The translations under genes were made by a program, and so were the position numbers. A stretch of DNA of 64,000 nucleotides from Peribacillus saganii (GTDB taxonomy: Bacteria; Bacillota; Bacilli; Bacillales; DSM-1321), in contig NZ_QVTE01000030.1 in NCBI RefSeq assembly GCF_003429095.1, forward strand, positions 62,001 through 126,000, given 5' to 3'. The notes beneath the pieces were generated by a model. The model was given only the letters and a program-made list of their open reading frames with translations, had not been told where the DNA came from and did no database searches. Numbering within the stretch: position 1 is the first letter of the stretch; each line of letters opens with the position of its first letter. Of the stretch, positions 16,971-24,754 are shown piece after piece.

Positions 16971-18374
16971 TTGATATTTACCCTTTTTTTAGATAAAAAT
17001 GCAACTCTGCCTTTGTATGTTCAATTATATGAATACATAAAAACAGAAATAGAGTTTGGTAGGATGCAAGCAGGTGAAAAGCTGCCATCCATACGGTTTT
17101 TGTCAAAAGAACTGCAAGTGAGTAAACAGACGATAGAAAATGCTTATCAGCAGCTAGCCTCGGAAGGATATGTGGAAAGCCGTCCCAAAAGCGGTTTTAT
17201 TGTGGTGCAGATTGAAGAACAAGTGATTATTCCGACTCATAGTAAAGCCCTAGATTTGCCTGAGCCAGCAGCAACACCCAAAATTGTATATGATTTCAAA
17301 TATGGGGATATAGAATTGGAACTGTTTCCTAAGAGAATCTGGAGGCAATGTATTAACGCTGCCTTGGACGGCGCTACAGAAGATATTCTCTTGTATGGTC
17401 TACCTCAAGGGAGTTCTGAATTGCGGGACGAAATAAGAAAGTATGTACGGAAAGCTCGAGGAATTACTTGTTCAGCTGAGCAAATTTTTATATTCGGTGG
17501 CACACAGCAGTCCATAGGTTTTCTTGCGCGGCTGCTATCTTTACGCAACAACAATGTCGCGATGGAAAACCCCGGTTATGAAGGAGTACGCTCAGTATTT
17601 CTTGATGAGGGTTGTTATATCGTCCCCATATCACTTGAAAAAGACGGTATTTGTATTGAGGAGCTGCAGGATGTTGCCGCTCGTGCACTTTATGTAACCC
17701 CGTCCCACCAATTTCCTATGGGTATGGTGCTTCCTGTCGGAAAACGGCTGCAGCTTCTGCATTGGGCTTGTGAAGCGAATTCCTACATTATAGAAGACGA
17801 TTATGATGGTGAGTTTAGGTATATTGGGAAGCCGATTCCTTCTCTTAAATCCCTGGATAAGGACGAAAGGGTTGTTTATTGCGGAACTTTTTCAAAATGC
17901 TTTTTACCAGCTGCACGTATCAGTTATGTGATTTTGCCGCCTTCTCTTGTTGAACAGGGAATTGAGGTTATTACCCCATACAGCCAATCAGCATCACCGA
18001 TCCTCCAAAAAGCCTTGGCAATATTTATGAAGGAGGGTTATTTTGAAAGGCATATCCGCAGGATGAGAACTGTCTACCAGCAAAAACACCAGGTGCTTTT
18101 GAAGTCGATAGGTGAGTATATGGGCGATCATGTGGAGATTATCGGCCAGCGGGCTGGACTGCATATATTGATAAAGCTAAGGGAGGGGGATGCCGACACT
18201 CTGATAAGGAAGGCAGCGGAACATGGGATTCAAGTGTACTCACCCGCCAAGAATTGGCTGGAAGAAGACCAGGTCCCAGCCTGTTTTGTGATGCTTGGAT
18301 TTGGCGGGCTGTCTAAAGAGATGATAGGTAAAGGGATAAAACAACTGGCTAACATCTGGAAGTTTTTTTCATGA
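16971..18374 (+). CDS. MocR-family (GntR + aminotransferase-fold) transcriptional regulator
   Basis: A 467-residue regulator. The N-terminal winged helix (LYVQLYEYIKTEIEFGRMQA, LPSIRFLSKELQVSKQTIEN) is followed by a fold-type I aminotransferase domain with the PLP lysine in VVYCGTFSKCFLPAARISYV and EDDYDGEFRY before it. MocR proteins such as PdxR and GabR use PLP as cofactor or effector. TTG 16971 is chosen because AGAGGTG lies 6 bases upstream; GTG 16962 is within that site. The divergent flavoprotein gene is the likely target, through the roughly 110-bp shared intergenic region. Confidence 0.85.
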   Translation: MIFTLFLDKNATLPLYVQLYEYIKTEIEFGRMQAGEKLPSIRFLSKELQVSKQTIENAYQQLASEGYVESRPKSGFIVVQIEEQVIIPTHSKALDLPEPAATPKIVYDFKYGDIELELFPKRIWRQCINAALDGATEDILLYGLPQGSSELRDEIRKYVRKARGITCSAEQIFIFGGTQQSIGFLARLLSLRNNNVAMENPGYEGVRSVFLDEGCYIVPISLEKDGICIEELQDVAARALYVTPSHQFPMGMVLPVGKRLQLLHWACEANSYIIEDDYDGEFRYIGKPIPSLKSLDKDERVVYCGTFSKCFLPAARISYVILPPSLVEQGIEVITPYSQSASPILQKALAIFMKEGYFERHIRRMRTVYQQKHQVLLKSIGEYMGDHVEIIGQRAGLHILIKLREGDADTLIRKAAEHGIQVYSPAKNWLEEDQVPACFVMLGFGGLSKEMIGKGIKQLANIWKFFS

Positions 18375-18695
18375 TTATTGCTTCCATAACAGCAGTAAGC
18401 AGACATTAATTATCACTGCAGCAATAATTATCCTGCCTAAAAGCGGAATTCCTCACTTCGATAAAGCTGCTGCACCAAACCCGAAAATGACAAGCTCCAA
18501 ACCAGCCGATAAGGAGTTGGCAGAAGAAAAGGTGACTTCGGAGCGATAAAAGTTCTCATACTATCGATATTAGGATGGGAGTGCCAATTCCATTCCTAAT
18601 TTAGTGATTTCCTGTTTATGTGCTTGGAAACCCCAGGAGCCTACTGACAGCAGTATACATAATTCCAGGAGCAGAATAATAGTAAATTTCCATTT
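18375..18695 (-). pseudogene. Decayed small membrane-protein gene with in-frame stops
   Basis: Reading the minus strand in one frame gives KWKFTIILLLELCILLSVGS, WGFQAHKQEITKLGMELALPS, stop, YR, stop, YENFYRSEVTF, then LSAGLELVIFGFGAAALSK, stop, GIPLLGRIIIAAVIINVCLL and a final stop. Three hydrophobic segments stay in one frame across three internal stops, so this is a gene inactivated by nonsense changes. AAGGAG (complement at 18716-18720) fits an old ribosome-binding site, and the start looks lost through a small indel. It ends against the MocR gene stop. Family not recognised. Confidence 0.65.
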
Positions 18696-18867
18696 TCAAT
18701 GATGGCGATTTAAATCTCCTTTTAGCTAGGTAATTTAAATATAGCCTGCTCTTAACTTACAGTAAATTAATTTTCAGTAACCTAAACTAAAGCTCAGCGC
18801 TACTAAAGAAAAGACTGGTTCTAGATTGGGAAATGTGAGTATTTGCCAGGCATCTATCTGTCACAAA

Positions 18868-18899
18868 AACGGAGGAAGGCTATTTCGCCTTCCTCTGTT
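18868..18899. terminator. Bidirectional terminator next to the YpzG-like gene
   Basis: AACGGAGGAAGGC pairs with GCCTTCCTCTGTT. T-rich tracts flank it on both strands; on the minus strand it follows the YpzG-like stop by about 20 bases. Confidence 0.75.
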
Positions 18900-18918
18900 T
18901 GTTTCTCAGAAATATCTA

Positions 18919-19071
18919 TTACCATCTGTGAGCCTTTGCATTACTTCTTAAGATTAAATTCGATCTGGACATTTCGGTATGCCCATTTACTTGAGAATTA
19001 AAACGCTTAGGTCTTGTCCAATTATGGTGAAACAGCTGAGAATGTTGATCTAATTGACCGCGATAACTCAT
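18919..19071 (-). CDS. YpzG-family small protein
   Basis: A 50-residue protein with ATG at 19071 and GAGGTG upstream. The stretch HHNWTRPKRFNSQVNGHTE matches the pattern (N/W-x-x-P-K-x-x-x-x-Q-V-N-G-x-T) of the small Bacillus YpzG proteins of unknown function. Hydrophilic, basic, no Cys. Own terminator follows. Too short for usual gene-finding cut-offs. Confidence 0.65.
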   Translation of the reverse strand: MSYRGQLDQHSQLFHHNWTRPKRFNSQVNGHTEMSRSNLILRSNAKAHRW

Positions 19072-19264
19072 TATGGAATCACCTCATAGTTAGGATAAGA
19101 TAATCTGAGAAGAATGATATTACTTGAATATCCTTTTAAGTATTTGAATATTTGAATGAAAAAATACCTATATGAACAGATAGGGAGTAATATTTCTGGA
19201 TAGAAACCCTTCCTAAAAAGTTGTACACTAACCCTAGACTACATAACAAAGGGTGTATTAACAA

Positions 19265-19909
19265 ATGGAAAATATTACAGAGGCATCTCTTTTAGAGGTA
19301 ATCGGAGAGCTGTTCTCGGATGAAATATCGATTGCTGTCTCTAATACAATGGAATATATCTATTATCGGCCCAGTAAACGGATTGATTTAAAGATCAGGC
19401 CCGGAGATCCTATAAAGGAAGGTACCATTGCCCATAAGGCTTTATTAAGTAAACAAAAAGTGTCGGAATTTATTAACCGGGACTTATTCGGAGTTCCGTA
19501 TCATGGCATGGCTGTTCCTTTTCTGAGAGATGGTGTTGTGGAAGGCTGTGTTACAGCGATTTATCCTGCACTTACGGATGGAAAGTCAGTCGTAACCGTA
19601 AAAACAAATGATGGCTGGACACCTGTTCCGTTTCAGGAAGTGATCTATTTGGAAGCCAAAGATCGTAAAACACATGTTTGTACACAATCGGTTTCAGGTA
19701 CACATAAACATACTCTGCAGGAGTTTGAATATCTTCTTCCAAGGGATTCGTTTATCAGATGCCATCGCTCCTTTATTATCAATGTAAATTTCATAAAAGA
19801 GATTTTTCCTGACACACATTCCACATTTCTGCTTGCGATGAAAAATGAAGCGAGGATCCCAGTCAGCCAGTCTTACTCAAGTTATTTTCGAAAGCTGCTT
19901 GGGTTTTAA
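19265..19909 (+). CDS. LytTR-domain transcriptional regulator
   Basis: A 214-residue regulator. The C-terminal half (about 105-214) is a LytTR DNA-binding domain: VKTNDGWTPVPFQEVIYLEA, then LQEFEYLLPRDSFIRCHRSF and NVNFIKEIFPD. The N-terminal half lacks a response-regulator receiver domain and may sense a metabolite (it contains LRDGVVEGCVTAIYPALT). It lies 128 bases upstream of a CoA-transferase gene, and this pairing suggests it controls that gene. Start ATG with AAAGGGTG upstream. Confidence 0.8.
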   Translation: MENITEASLLEVIGELFSDEISIAVSNTMEYIYYRPSKRIDLKIRPGDPIKEGTIAHKALLSKQKVSEFINRDLFGVPYHGMAVPFLRDGVVEGCVTAIYPALTDGKSVVTVKTNDGWTPVPFQEVIYLEAKDRKTHVCTQSVSGTHKHTLQEFEYLLPRDSFIRCHRSFIINVNFIKEIFPDTHSTFLLAMKNEARIPVSQSYSSYFRKLLGF

Positions 19910-20037
19910 AAAAATGCTGGCTAATGATTAAAAAATGCTGCTTTGTCCTAATTTTCCATAAAAGTATCCCATTATCCTTATTTAGTAGTTTCTAAAGGGT
20001 AAAATAATTCTAAAAATTAGAAAAACGAGGGTATCTT

Positions 20038-21552
20038 ATGGAGATAAGAAATGAACGTATTAAAGACCCGCTCCTAAGAGAGCGAGTTGTTACACCGGAA
20101 GAAGCAGCATCTTGGATCCAAGATGGCATGACATTAGGATTAAGCGGTTTTACCCGTGCAGGTGATGTGAAAGCGGTTCCATTTGCCCTTGTGAAGCGAG
20201 CAGAACAGGAAGATTTTAAAGTCAATGTTTATACTGGGGCCTCTCTCGGATCTGATGTGGATAAACTGTTTGCTGAAGTGGGCATTATTAATAAACGATT
20301 ACCGTTCCAGGCAGATGCTACTATGCGCAAAAAGATAAATGAGGGTAACATGTTATTCGTTGATCATCACTTGTCCCATACGGCTGAATTAGTACGTGCT
20401 GACGTGTTAGAGCAGATAGATTACGCCATTTTGGAAGCGATTTCCATAACGGAAGATGGAATGGTGATTCCAACTACATCAATCGGCAACTCCATGGTGT
20501 TTGCCCAGCATGCAAAATCGATTATTATTGAAATTAATACCGCACAACCAGAACTGCTGGAAGGTTTGCATGATTTATACGAGCCTGGAAAACAAGGGGA
20601 CCGTTCCCCGATTCCACTCACTCATACAAATGACCGTATAGGAACGGCTGGAATCCCAATCGATGTTGAAAAGGTAAAGGGTATCGTGTTTACAAACCAA
20701 CTCGACTCTCCTTCGACGATTGTGGCCCCGGACGAAGAAACACAAATTATGGCTCAGCATTTGCTTACATTCCTTCGCAGTGAGATAAGTTCCGGCAGAT
20801 TGACAGAACGGCTGGCTCCGCTTCAATCAGGGATCGGTTCGGTTGCCAATGCAGTCCTTCATGGGATGTTAGATTCAGAGTTTGAAGGGTTAGAGGTTTA
20901 TTCCGAAGTATTACAGGATGCCGTGTTTGATTTAATCGATGCAGGAAAGGTAAGCTTTGCTTCCTGCTGTTCGATTACGCTTTCGGAATCAAAAATGGAA
21001 CAGGTCTTTTCAAATTTTGAAAAATATCGGGATAAATTAATCATGAGGCCACAGGAAATTTCCAACCATCCGGAAATTATCCGCCGTCTCGGCTTGATTT
21101 CAATTAACACAGCTCTTGAATTAGATATATATGGAAACGTAAACTCAACGCATGTATCGGGAACAAAAATGATGAATGGAATCGGCGGATCAGGAGATTT
21201 TGCCCGCAACGCAAGGCTGGCCATTTTCGTTACAAAATCTATTGCCAAGGATGGAAAAATTTCAAGTATTGTTCCGTTTGTATCCCATGTGGACCACACA
21301 GAGCATGATGTCGACATTATTGTCACCGAGCAAGGGTACGCAGACCTTCGTGGACTGGCGCCAAGGCAACGGGCGGAGTTAATTATTGAAAATTGTGCCC
21401 ATCCAATGTACCGCAAACAATTATGGGACTATTACCAGGAAGCCCTCACAAGAGGCGGCCAAACTCCACATGTCTTGGAGAAGGCTCTTTCCTGGCACAC
21501 AAATTTCGCAAAAAATGGAACCATGTTAGATCAAGCATTACAGAATGTTTGA
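20038..21552 (+). CDS. Acetyl-CoA hydrolase/CoA-transferase family protein (succinyl-CoA:acetate type)
   Basis: A 504-residue Cat1/AarC-type CoA-transferase. Visible features: WIQDGMTLGLSGFTRAGDVK near the N-terminus, SGIGSVANAVLHGML, the VYSEVLQD segment carrying the expected catalytic Glu, MNGIGGSGDFARNA, and SHVDHTEHDVDIIVTEQG. Members move CoA between acetate and succinate or related acids, or hydrolyse acetyl-CoA. Cytoplasmic. The ATG follows ACGAGGG. A perfect dyad TTCTAAAAATTAGAA (20008-20022) sits in the leader just upstream. The LytTR gene upstream is the probable regulator. Confidence 0.85.
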   Translation: MEIRNERIKDPLLRERVVTPEEAASWIQDGMTLGLSGFTRAGDVKAVPFALVKRAEQEDFKVNVYTGASLGSDVDKLFAEVGIINKRLPFQADATMRKKINEGNMLFVDHHLSHTAELVRADVLEQIDYAILEAISITEDGMVIPTTSIGNSMVFAQHAKSIIIEINTAQPELLEGLHDLYEPGKQGDRSPIPLTHTNDRIGTAGIPIDVEKVKGIVFTNQLDSPSTIVAPDEETQIMAQHLLTFLRSEISSGRLTERLAPLQSGIGSVANAVLHGMLDSEFEGLEVYSEVLQDAVFDLIDAGKVSFASCCSITLSESKMEQVFSNFEKYRDKLIMRPQEISNHPEIIRRLGLISINTALELDIYGNVNSTHVSGTKMMNGIGGSGDFARNARLAIFVTKSIAKDGKISSIVPFVSHVDHTEHDVDIIVTEQGYADLRGLAPRQRAELIIENCAHPMYRKQLWDYYQEALTRGGQTPHVLEKALSWHTNFAKNGTMLDQALQNV

Positions 21553-21570
21553 TCTAGTTGAAGGAATGGA

Positions 21571-21610
21571 TAAAAAATGCCCTGTTGCTAAAATGCAGCA
21601 GGGTGTTTTT
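21571..21610 (+). terminator. Terminator after the CoA-transferase
   Basis: CCCTGTTGC pairs with GCAGCAGGG and a GTTTTT tail follows. Confidence 0.85.
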
Positions 21611-21762
21611 AACTGGCAGGAACCTTTAAGTCTAAACCAAGTATCCTACATGCCTAACGCACACTAGCCAGCCAATGCTGAGAACACATTGCACGTATTC
21701 TTGTATAAGGGTGCGTGCACGTTTGTAATTCAAAGCAGTAATATGACTGTTGAAATTTTTCC

Positions 21763-21778
21763 AATCAAACGTTTGATT
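21763..21778. promoter_or_regulatory. AATCAAACGTTTGATT palindrome, site 1 (upstream of the scr regulator)
   Basis: A perfect 16-bp palindrome 50 bases before the LacI-type gene, upstream of a TATACT hexamer at 21787. Near-identical palindromes occur at 40953 and 55723. Confidence 0.55.
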
Positions 21779-21827
21779 AAATCATGTATACTTATATCAA
21801 ATTATTGGCTGCGCTGGAGATGAAAAC

Positions 21828-22811
21828 ATGGTTACAATTTCTGATATTGCTAAAATCGCAGGGGTTGCGAAAAGTACAGTTTCGCGATACTTGAACGGTG
21901 GCTCCATAAGTGAGACCACAAAGAAAAAAATTGAAAATGTTATCGCCGCTACCGGATATTCACCGAATAAATTTGCACAGAGCTTGAAAGCGAAAAGAAC
22001 AAATATCATTGGCACCATTGTTCCTCGCCTGGATTCGTTTGCAACTTCGCAGACTTTGATTGGGATAGACGATCACTTGAGGGAGCTTGATTGCCAGATG
22101 GTTATTTCCAATTCAAGCCAGGATTTGAAACGTGAAATTGAAAACATCTATAGCCTGGCCAAGCAAAAGGTTGCAGGTATCATTTTGCTTGCAACGGAAA
22201 TTACCACTGAGCATTTAGAAGCATTTAGAACTGTCCAGCTTCCTGTAATGCTGGTTGGCCAGCAGCACGACCAATTTCATAGTGTGATTCATAATGACTA
22301 TGATGCAGCCTATGAGCTGGGGAAATATATTTTGGCAAATGGCCACCGGAAAATTGCGTACCTGGGTGTTACGGAAAAAGATGTCGCGGTAGGGATTAAG
22401 CGAAAAGAAGGCTTCAGGAAAGCGGTAGAAGAAGTACCTGGCTCTAAAGTACGCTATTTTGAGACAAGCTTTAAAATCGAACACTCCATACAAAAAGTGC
22501 CTGAAATATTGGAGGAATTTAATCCAACCATCATTGTCTGCGCGACAGATAATATTGCTTTAGGAGCGTTAAAAGCAGCTCATATGAATCGGCTGCGCGT
22601 GCCGGATGATCTCTCAATCACCGGTTTCGGCGGTTATGAAATCACTGAAATCACCCATCCAAGTATAACCACTGCCAAATTTTACTACCGCGAAGCCGGC
22701 AATTTGGCTGCACGGAATATGGTCAAGCTTGTTAATGAAGAAGAAATAAATCAAATAACATTCTCGCGATATAAAATTTTGGAACGAGAAAGCGTTGACA
22801 AGTTGAAATAA
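21828..22811 (+). CDS. scrR: LacI-family regulator of the sucrose genes
   Basis: A 327-residue LacI/GalR protein: N-terminal helix-turn-helix TISDIAKIAGVAKSTVSRYL with the hinge region near NKFAQSLKAKRT, then a periplasmic-binding-protein-like effector domain (ANGHRKIAYLGVTEKD; ATDNIALGALKA; DLSITGFGGYEIT). It is followed at once by a promoter with four GGAACCGGTTCC operators and the sucrose PTS operon, so it is the likely repressor of that operon. The -35 of that promoter overlaps its last codons. Symbol by function inferred from context. Confidence 0.85.
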   Translation: MVTISDIAKIAGVAKSTVSRYLNGGSISETTKKKIENVIAATGYSPNKFAQSLKAKRTNIIGTIVPRLDSFATSQTLIGIDDHLRELDCQMVISNSSQDLKREIENIYSLAKQKVAGIILLATEITTEHLEAFRTVQLPVMLVGQQHDQFHSVIHNDYDAAYELGKYILANGHRKIAYLGVTEKDVAVGIKRKEGFRKAVEEVPGSKVRYFETSFKIEHSIQKVPEILEEFNPTIIVCATDNIALGALKAAHMNRLRVPDDLSITGFGGYEITEITHPSITTAKFYYREAGNLAARNMVKLVNEEEINQITFSRYKILERESVDKLK

Positions 22812-22823
22812 TAATCTTATAAT
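22795..22823 (+). promoter_or_regulatory. Sigma-A promoter of the sucrose operon
   Basis: TTGACA (22795-22800), 17-bp spacer, TATAAT (22818-22823). The -35 lies within the 3' end of the regulator gene (stop at 22811). Confidence 0.85.
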
Positions 22824-22831
22824 CTAGTTGT

Positions 22832-22950
22832 GAAACCGGTTCCACTATTGTTTAATAATCAGATGGAACCGGTTCTTGAATGATAAAGTTAAATTTTTTT
22901 AATAAATGTGGAACCGGTTCCTTTTTTTATTATAATTTGGAACCGGTTCC
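22832..22950. promoter_or_regulatory. Four LacI-type operators of the sucrose operon
   Basis: Palindromes with core GGAACCGGTTCC: 22832-22843 (one mismatch, over the expected transcription start), 22865-22876 (one mismatch), 22910-22921 (perfect) and 22939-22950 (perfect). A second TATAAT (22931-22936) lies between the last two. The CG-centred dyad is typical of LacI-family sites; ScrR encoded just upstream is the likely binder. Multiple sites may allow looping or a downstream roadblock. Confidence 0.85.
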
Positions 22951-22971
22951 GAAAAAAGAGGGTGAGATAAG

Positions 22972-24432
22972 TTGAATTACTCGAACATAGCACAGGAAAT
23001 CCTGGCTGCCATTGGCGGCAAAGAAAATATCAATGCTGCAGCGCATTGTGCAACAAGATTACGTTTGGTTTTAAACAACGAAGAAACCATTGACCAATCC
23101 AAACTGGATGAGATGGATGTTGTAAAAGGAACCTTTTCAACTGGCGGACAGTATCAAATCATTCTTGGCTCAGGAACGGTTAATGAAGTGTATAAAGAAT
23201 TTGCTAAGCTGACAGGCCAATCCGAAATGTCAACGAAGGATGTAAGCAGTGCGGGGTCAAAGAAATTGAATCCGCTTCAAAGATTCGTAAAAATGCTTTC
23301 GGATATTTTCGTCCCGATCATCCCTGCAATCGTAGCCGGCGGTTTATTGATGGGATTAAACAACCTATTAACAGCAAAAGATTTCTTTATTGAAGGCCAA
23401 TCGTTGATAGAAGCGTATCCTAATATGGCGGACTTGGCTGCTCTGATTAATACTTTTGCTAATGCGGCATTCGTATTCCTGCCAATATTAATAGGATTTT
23501 CAGCAACCCAGAGATTTGGCGGAAATCCTTATCTTGGAGCTGCGCTTGGAATGCTGATGGTTCATCCGGATTTATTAAATGGTTATGGGTACGCTGATGC
23601 GATGGCAAAAGGAGAAGTTCCAATCTGGAAGATATTTGGGTTCGAGATTGAGAAGGTAGGATATCAAGGCAGTGTGCTGCCTGTTCTTGTATCTTCCTTT
23701 ATCCTAGCCAAAATCGAAACCTTCTTAAGAAGAAGGGTACCATCTTTTCTTGATAACCTGGTAACACCATTATTATCAATTTTCATTACCGGTGTGCTTA
23801 CATTCATTTTTGTTGGTCCAATTACACGCAGCGCTGGTAATTTATTGACTGACGGCCTTGTATGGCTTTACGATACAACCGGTTTCATCGGAGGGGCCTT
23901 GTTTGGGCTTTTATATGCACCGATCGTTATTACCGGAATGCACCATAGCTTTATTGCAGTTGAGACACAGCTGCTAGCGGATATGGCGAAGACGGGCGGA
24001 TCCTTTATCTTTCCAATTGCAGCAATGTCTAATATTGCGCAAGGTGCGGCAACAATTGCGGTTCTGCTTCTGGTTCGTGATGCCAAAATTAAGGGAACTG
24101 CTTCAGCTGCCGGTATTTCAGCCTTGCTTGGGATTACCGAACCAGCCATGTTTGGGGTAAACCTTAAACTGAAATATCCTTTCATAGGAGCCATTTCTGG
24201 TGCTGCCGCAGGCTCTGCATTTATTTCATTATTTAAGGTCAAAGCAATCGCTTTAGGTGCTGCAGGGCTGCCTGGCATTATCTCCATAAAACCAGGAACA
24301 ATTACGTTCTATATCTTGGGTATGGCAATTACTTTTGCAGTAGCCTTCTTGGTTACTATTGTGCTTGGAAAACGTGATTCGAGAAAACAGGCATTTGGTA
24401 ATAAAGGAACCAGAGAACAAAAAGCTAGCTAA
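22972..24432 (+). CDS. scrA: PTS sucrose-specific EIIBC component
   Basis: A 486-residue phosphotransferase permease that imports sucrose as sucrose-6-phosphate. The EIIB domain is N-terminal with its phosphorylated Cys in AAAHCATRLRL (C26). The EIIC membrane domain follows (IIPAIVAGGLLMGLNNLL; GMHHSFIAVETQLL; GITEPAMFGVNLKLKYPFIG). No EIIA domain is present, so phosphate must come from an EIIA encoded elsewhere, as in other Bacillus sucrose systems. TTG start with GAGGGTGAG upstream. Substrate is assigned from the neighbouring sucrose-6-phosphate hydrolase and fructokinase. Confidence 0.9.
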   Translation: MNYSNIAQEILAAIGGKENINAAAHCATRLRLVLNNEETIDQSKLDEMDVVKGTFSTGGQYQIILGSGTVNEVYKEFAKLTGQSEMSTKDVSSAGSKKLNPLQRFVKMLSDIFVPIIPAIVAGGLLMGLNNLLTAKDFFIEGQSLIEAYPNMADLAALINTFANAAFVFLPILIGFSATQRFGGNPYLGAALGMLMVHPDLLNGYGYADAMAKGEVPIWKIFGFEIEKVGYQGSVLPVLVSSFILAKIETFLRRRVPSFLDNLVTPLLSIFITGVLTFIFVGPITRSAGNLLTDGLVWLYDTTGFIGGALFGLLYAPIVITGMHHSFIAVETQLLADMAKTGGSFIFPIAAMSNIAQGAATIAVLLLVRDAKIKGTASAAGISALLGITEPAMFGVNLKLKYPFIGAISGAAAGSAFISLFKVKAIALGAAGLPGIISIKPGTITFYILGMAITFAVAFLVTIVLGKRDSRKQAFGNKGTREQKAS

Positions 24433-24446
24433 AGCCATAAAAAAAC

Positions 24447-24484
24447 GCCAGGGAAATCGCAAGCAGATTTCCCTGTATTTATTT
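24447..24484 (+). terminator. Hairpin between scrA and scrB
   Basis: CAGGGAAATC pairs with GATTTCCCTG and TATTTATTT follows. It may attenuate transcription into scrB and scrK or stabilise the scrA transcript. Confidence 0.7.
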
Positions 24485-24514
24485 CACGTAGAATGCATAA
24501 TTTTTTCAACATTG

Positions 24515-24738
24515 ACAACAGTCTAGCTGAAGTACCCAGCAATTTTTTTGCGAAGTAAAAATAAAGCCCGCCGCACAGGACAAGAAACAATTCCGCAGGG
24601 ACACCTGGCACGAACCAATGCAACAGCATTTGTGAGGACGCGGTAGTGCTCTGGTGTCCCCACTGGACGAAGGCTGCAGCGGGTCTAAGTGAGAATTCAC
24701 TGCCGAATTCCCCATTGCCAGGTGCTTCAGCTTTTCTA
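24515..24738. repeat. Degenerate intergenic repeat, copy 3, inside the sucrose operon
   Basis: Begins AGTCTAGCTGAAGTACCCAG and ends GGTGCTTCAGCTTTTCT, with an internal AAAATAAAGCCCGCCGCACA similar to copy 2. It fills the scrA-scrB gap and ends just before the scrB ribosome-binding site. Confidence 0.6.
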
Positions 24739-24754
24739 TAAAGGAGAGACAAAG

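Noticed and set aside
24689-24754. N-terminal extension of the sucrose-6-phosphate hydrolase frame
   Set aside because: It reads through repeat copy 3; the ATG at 24755 has the ribosome-binding site and the family start.
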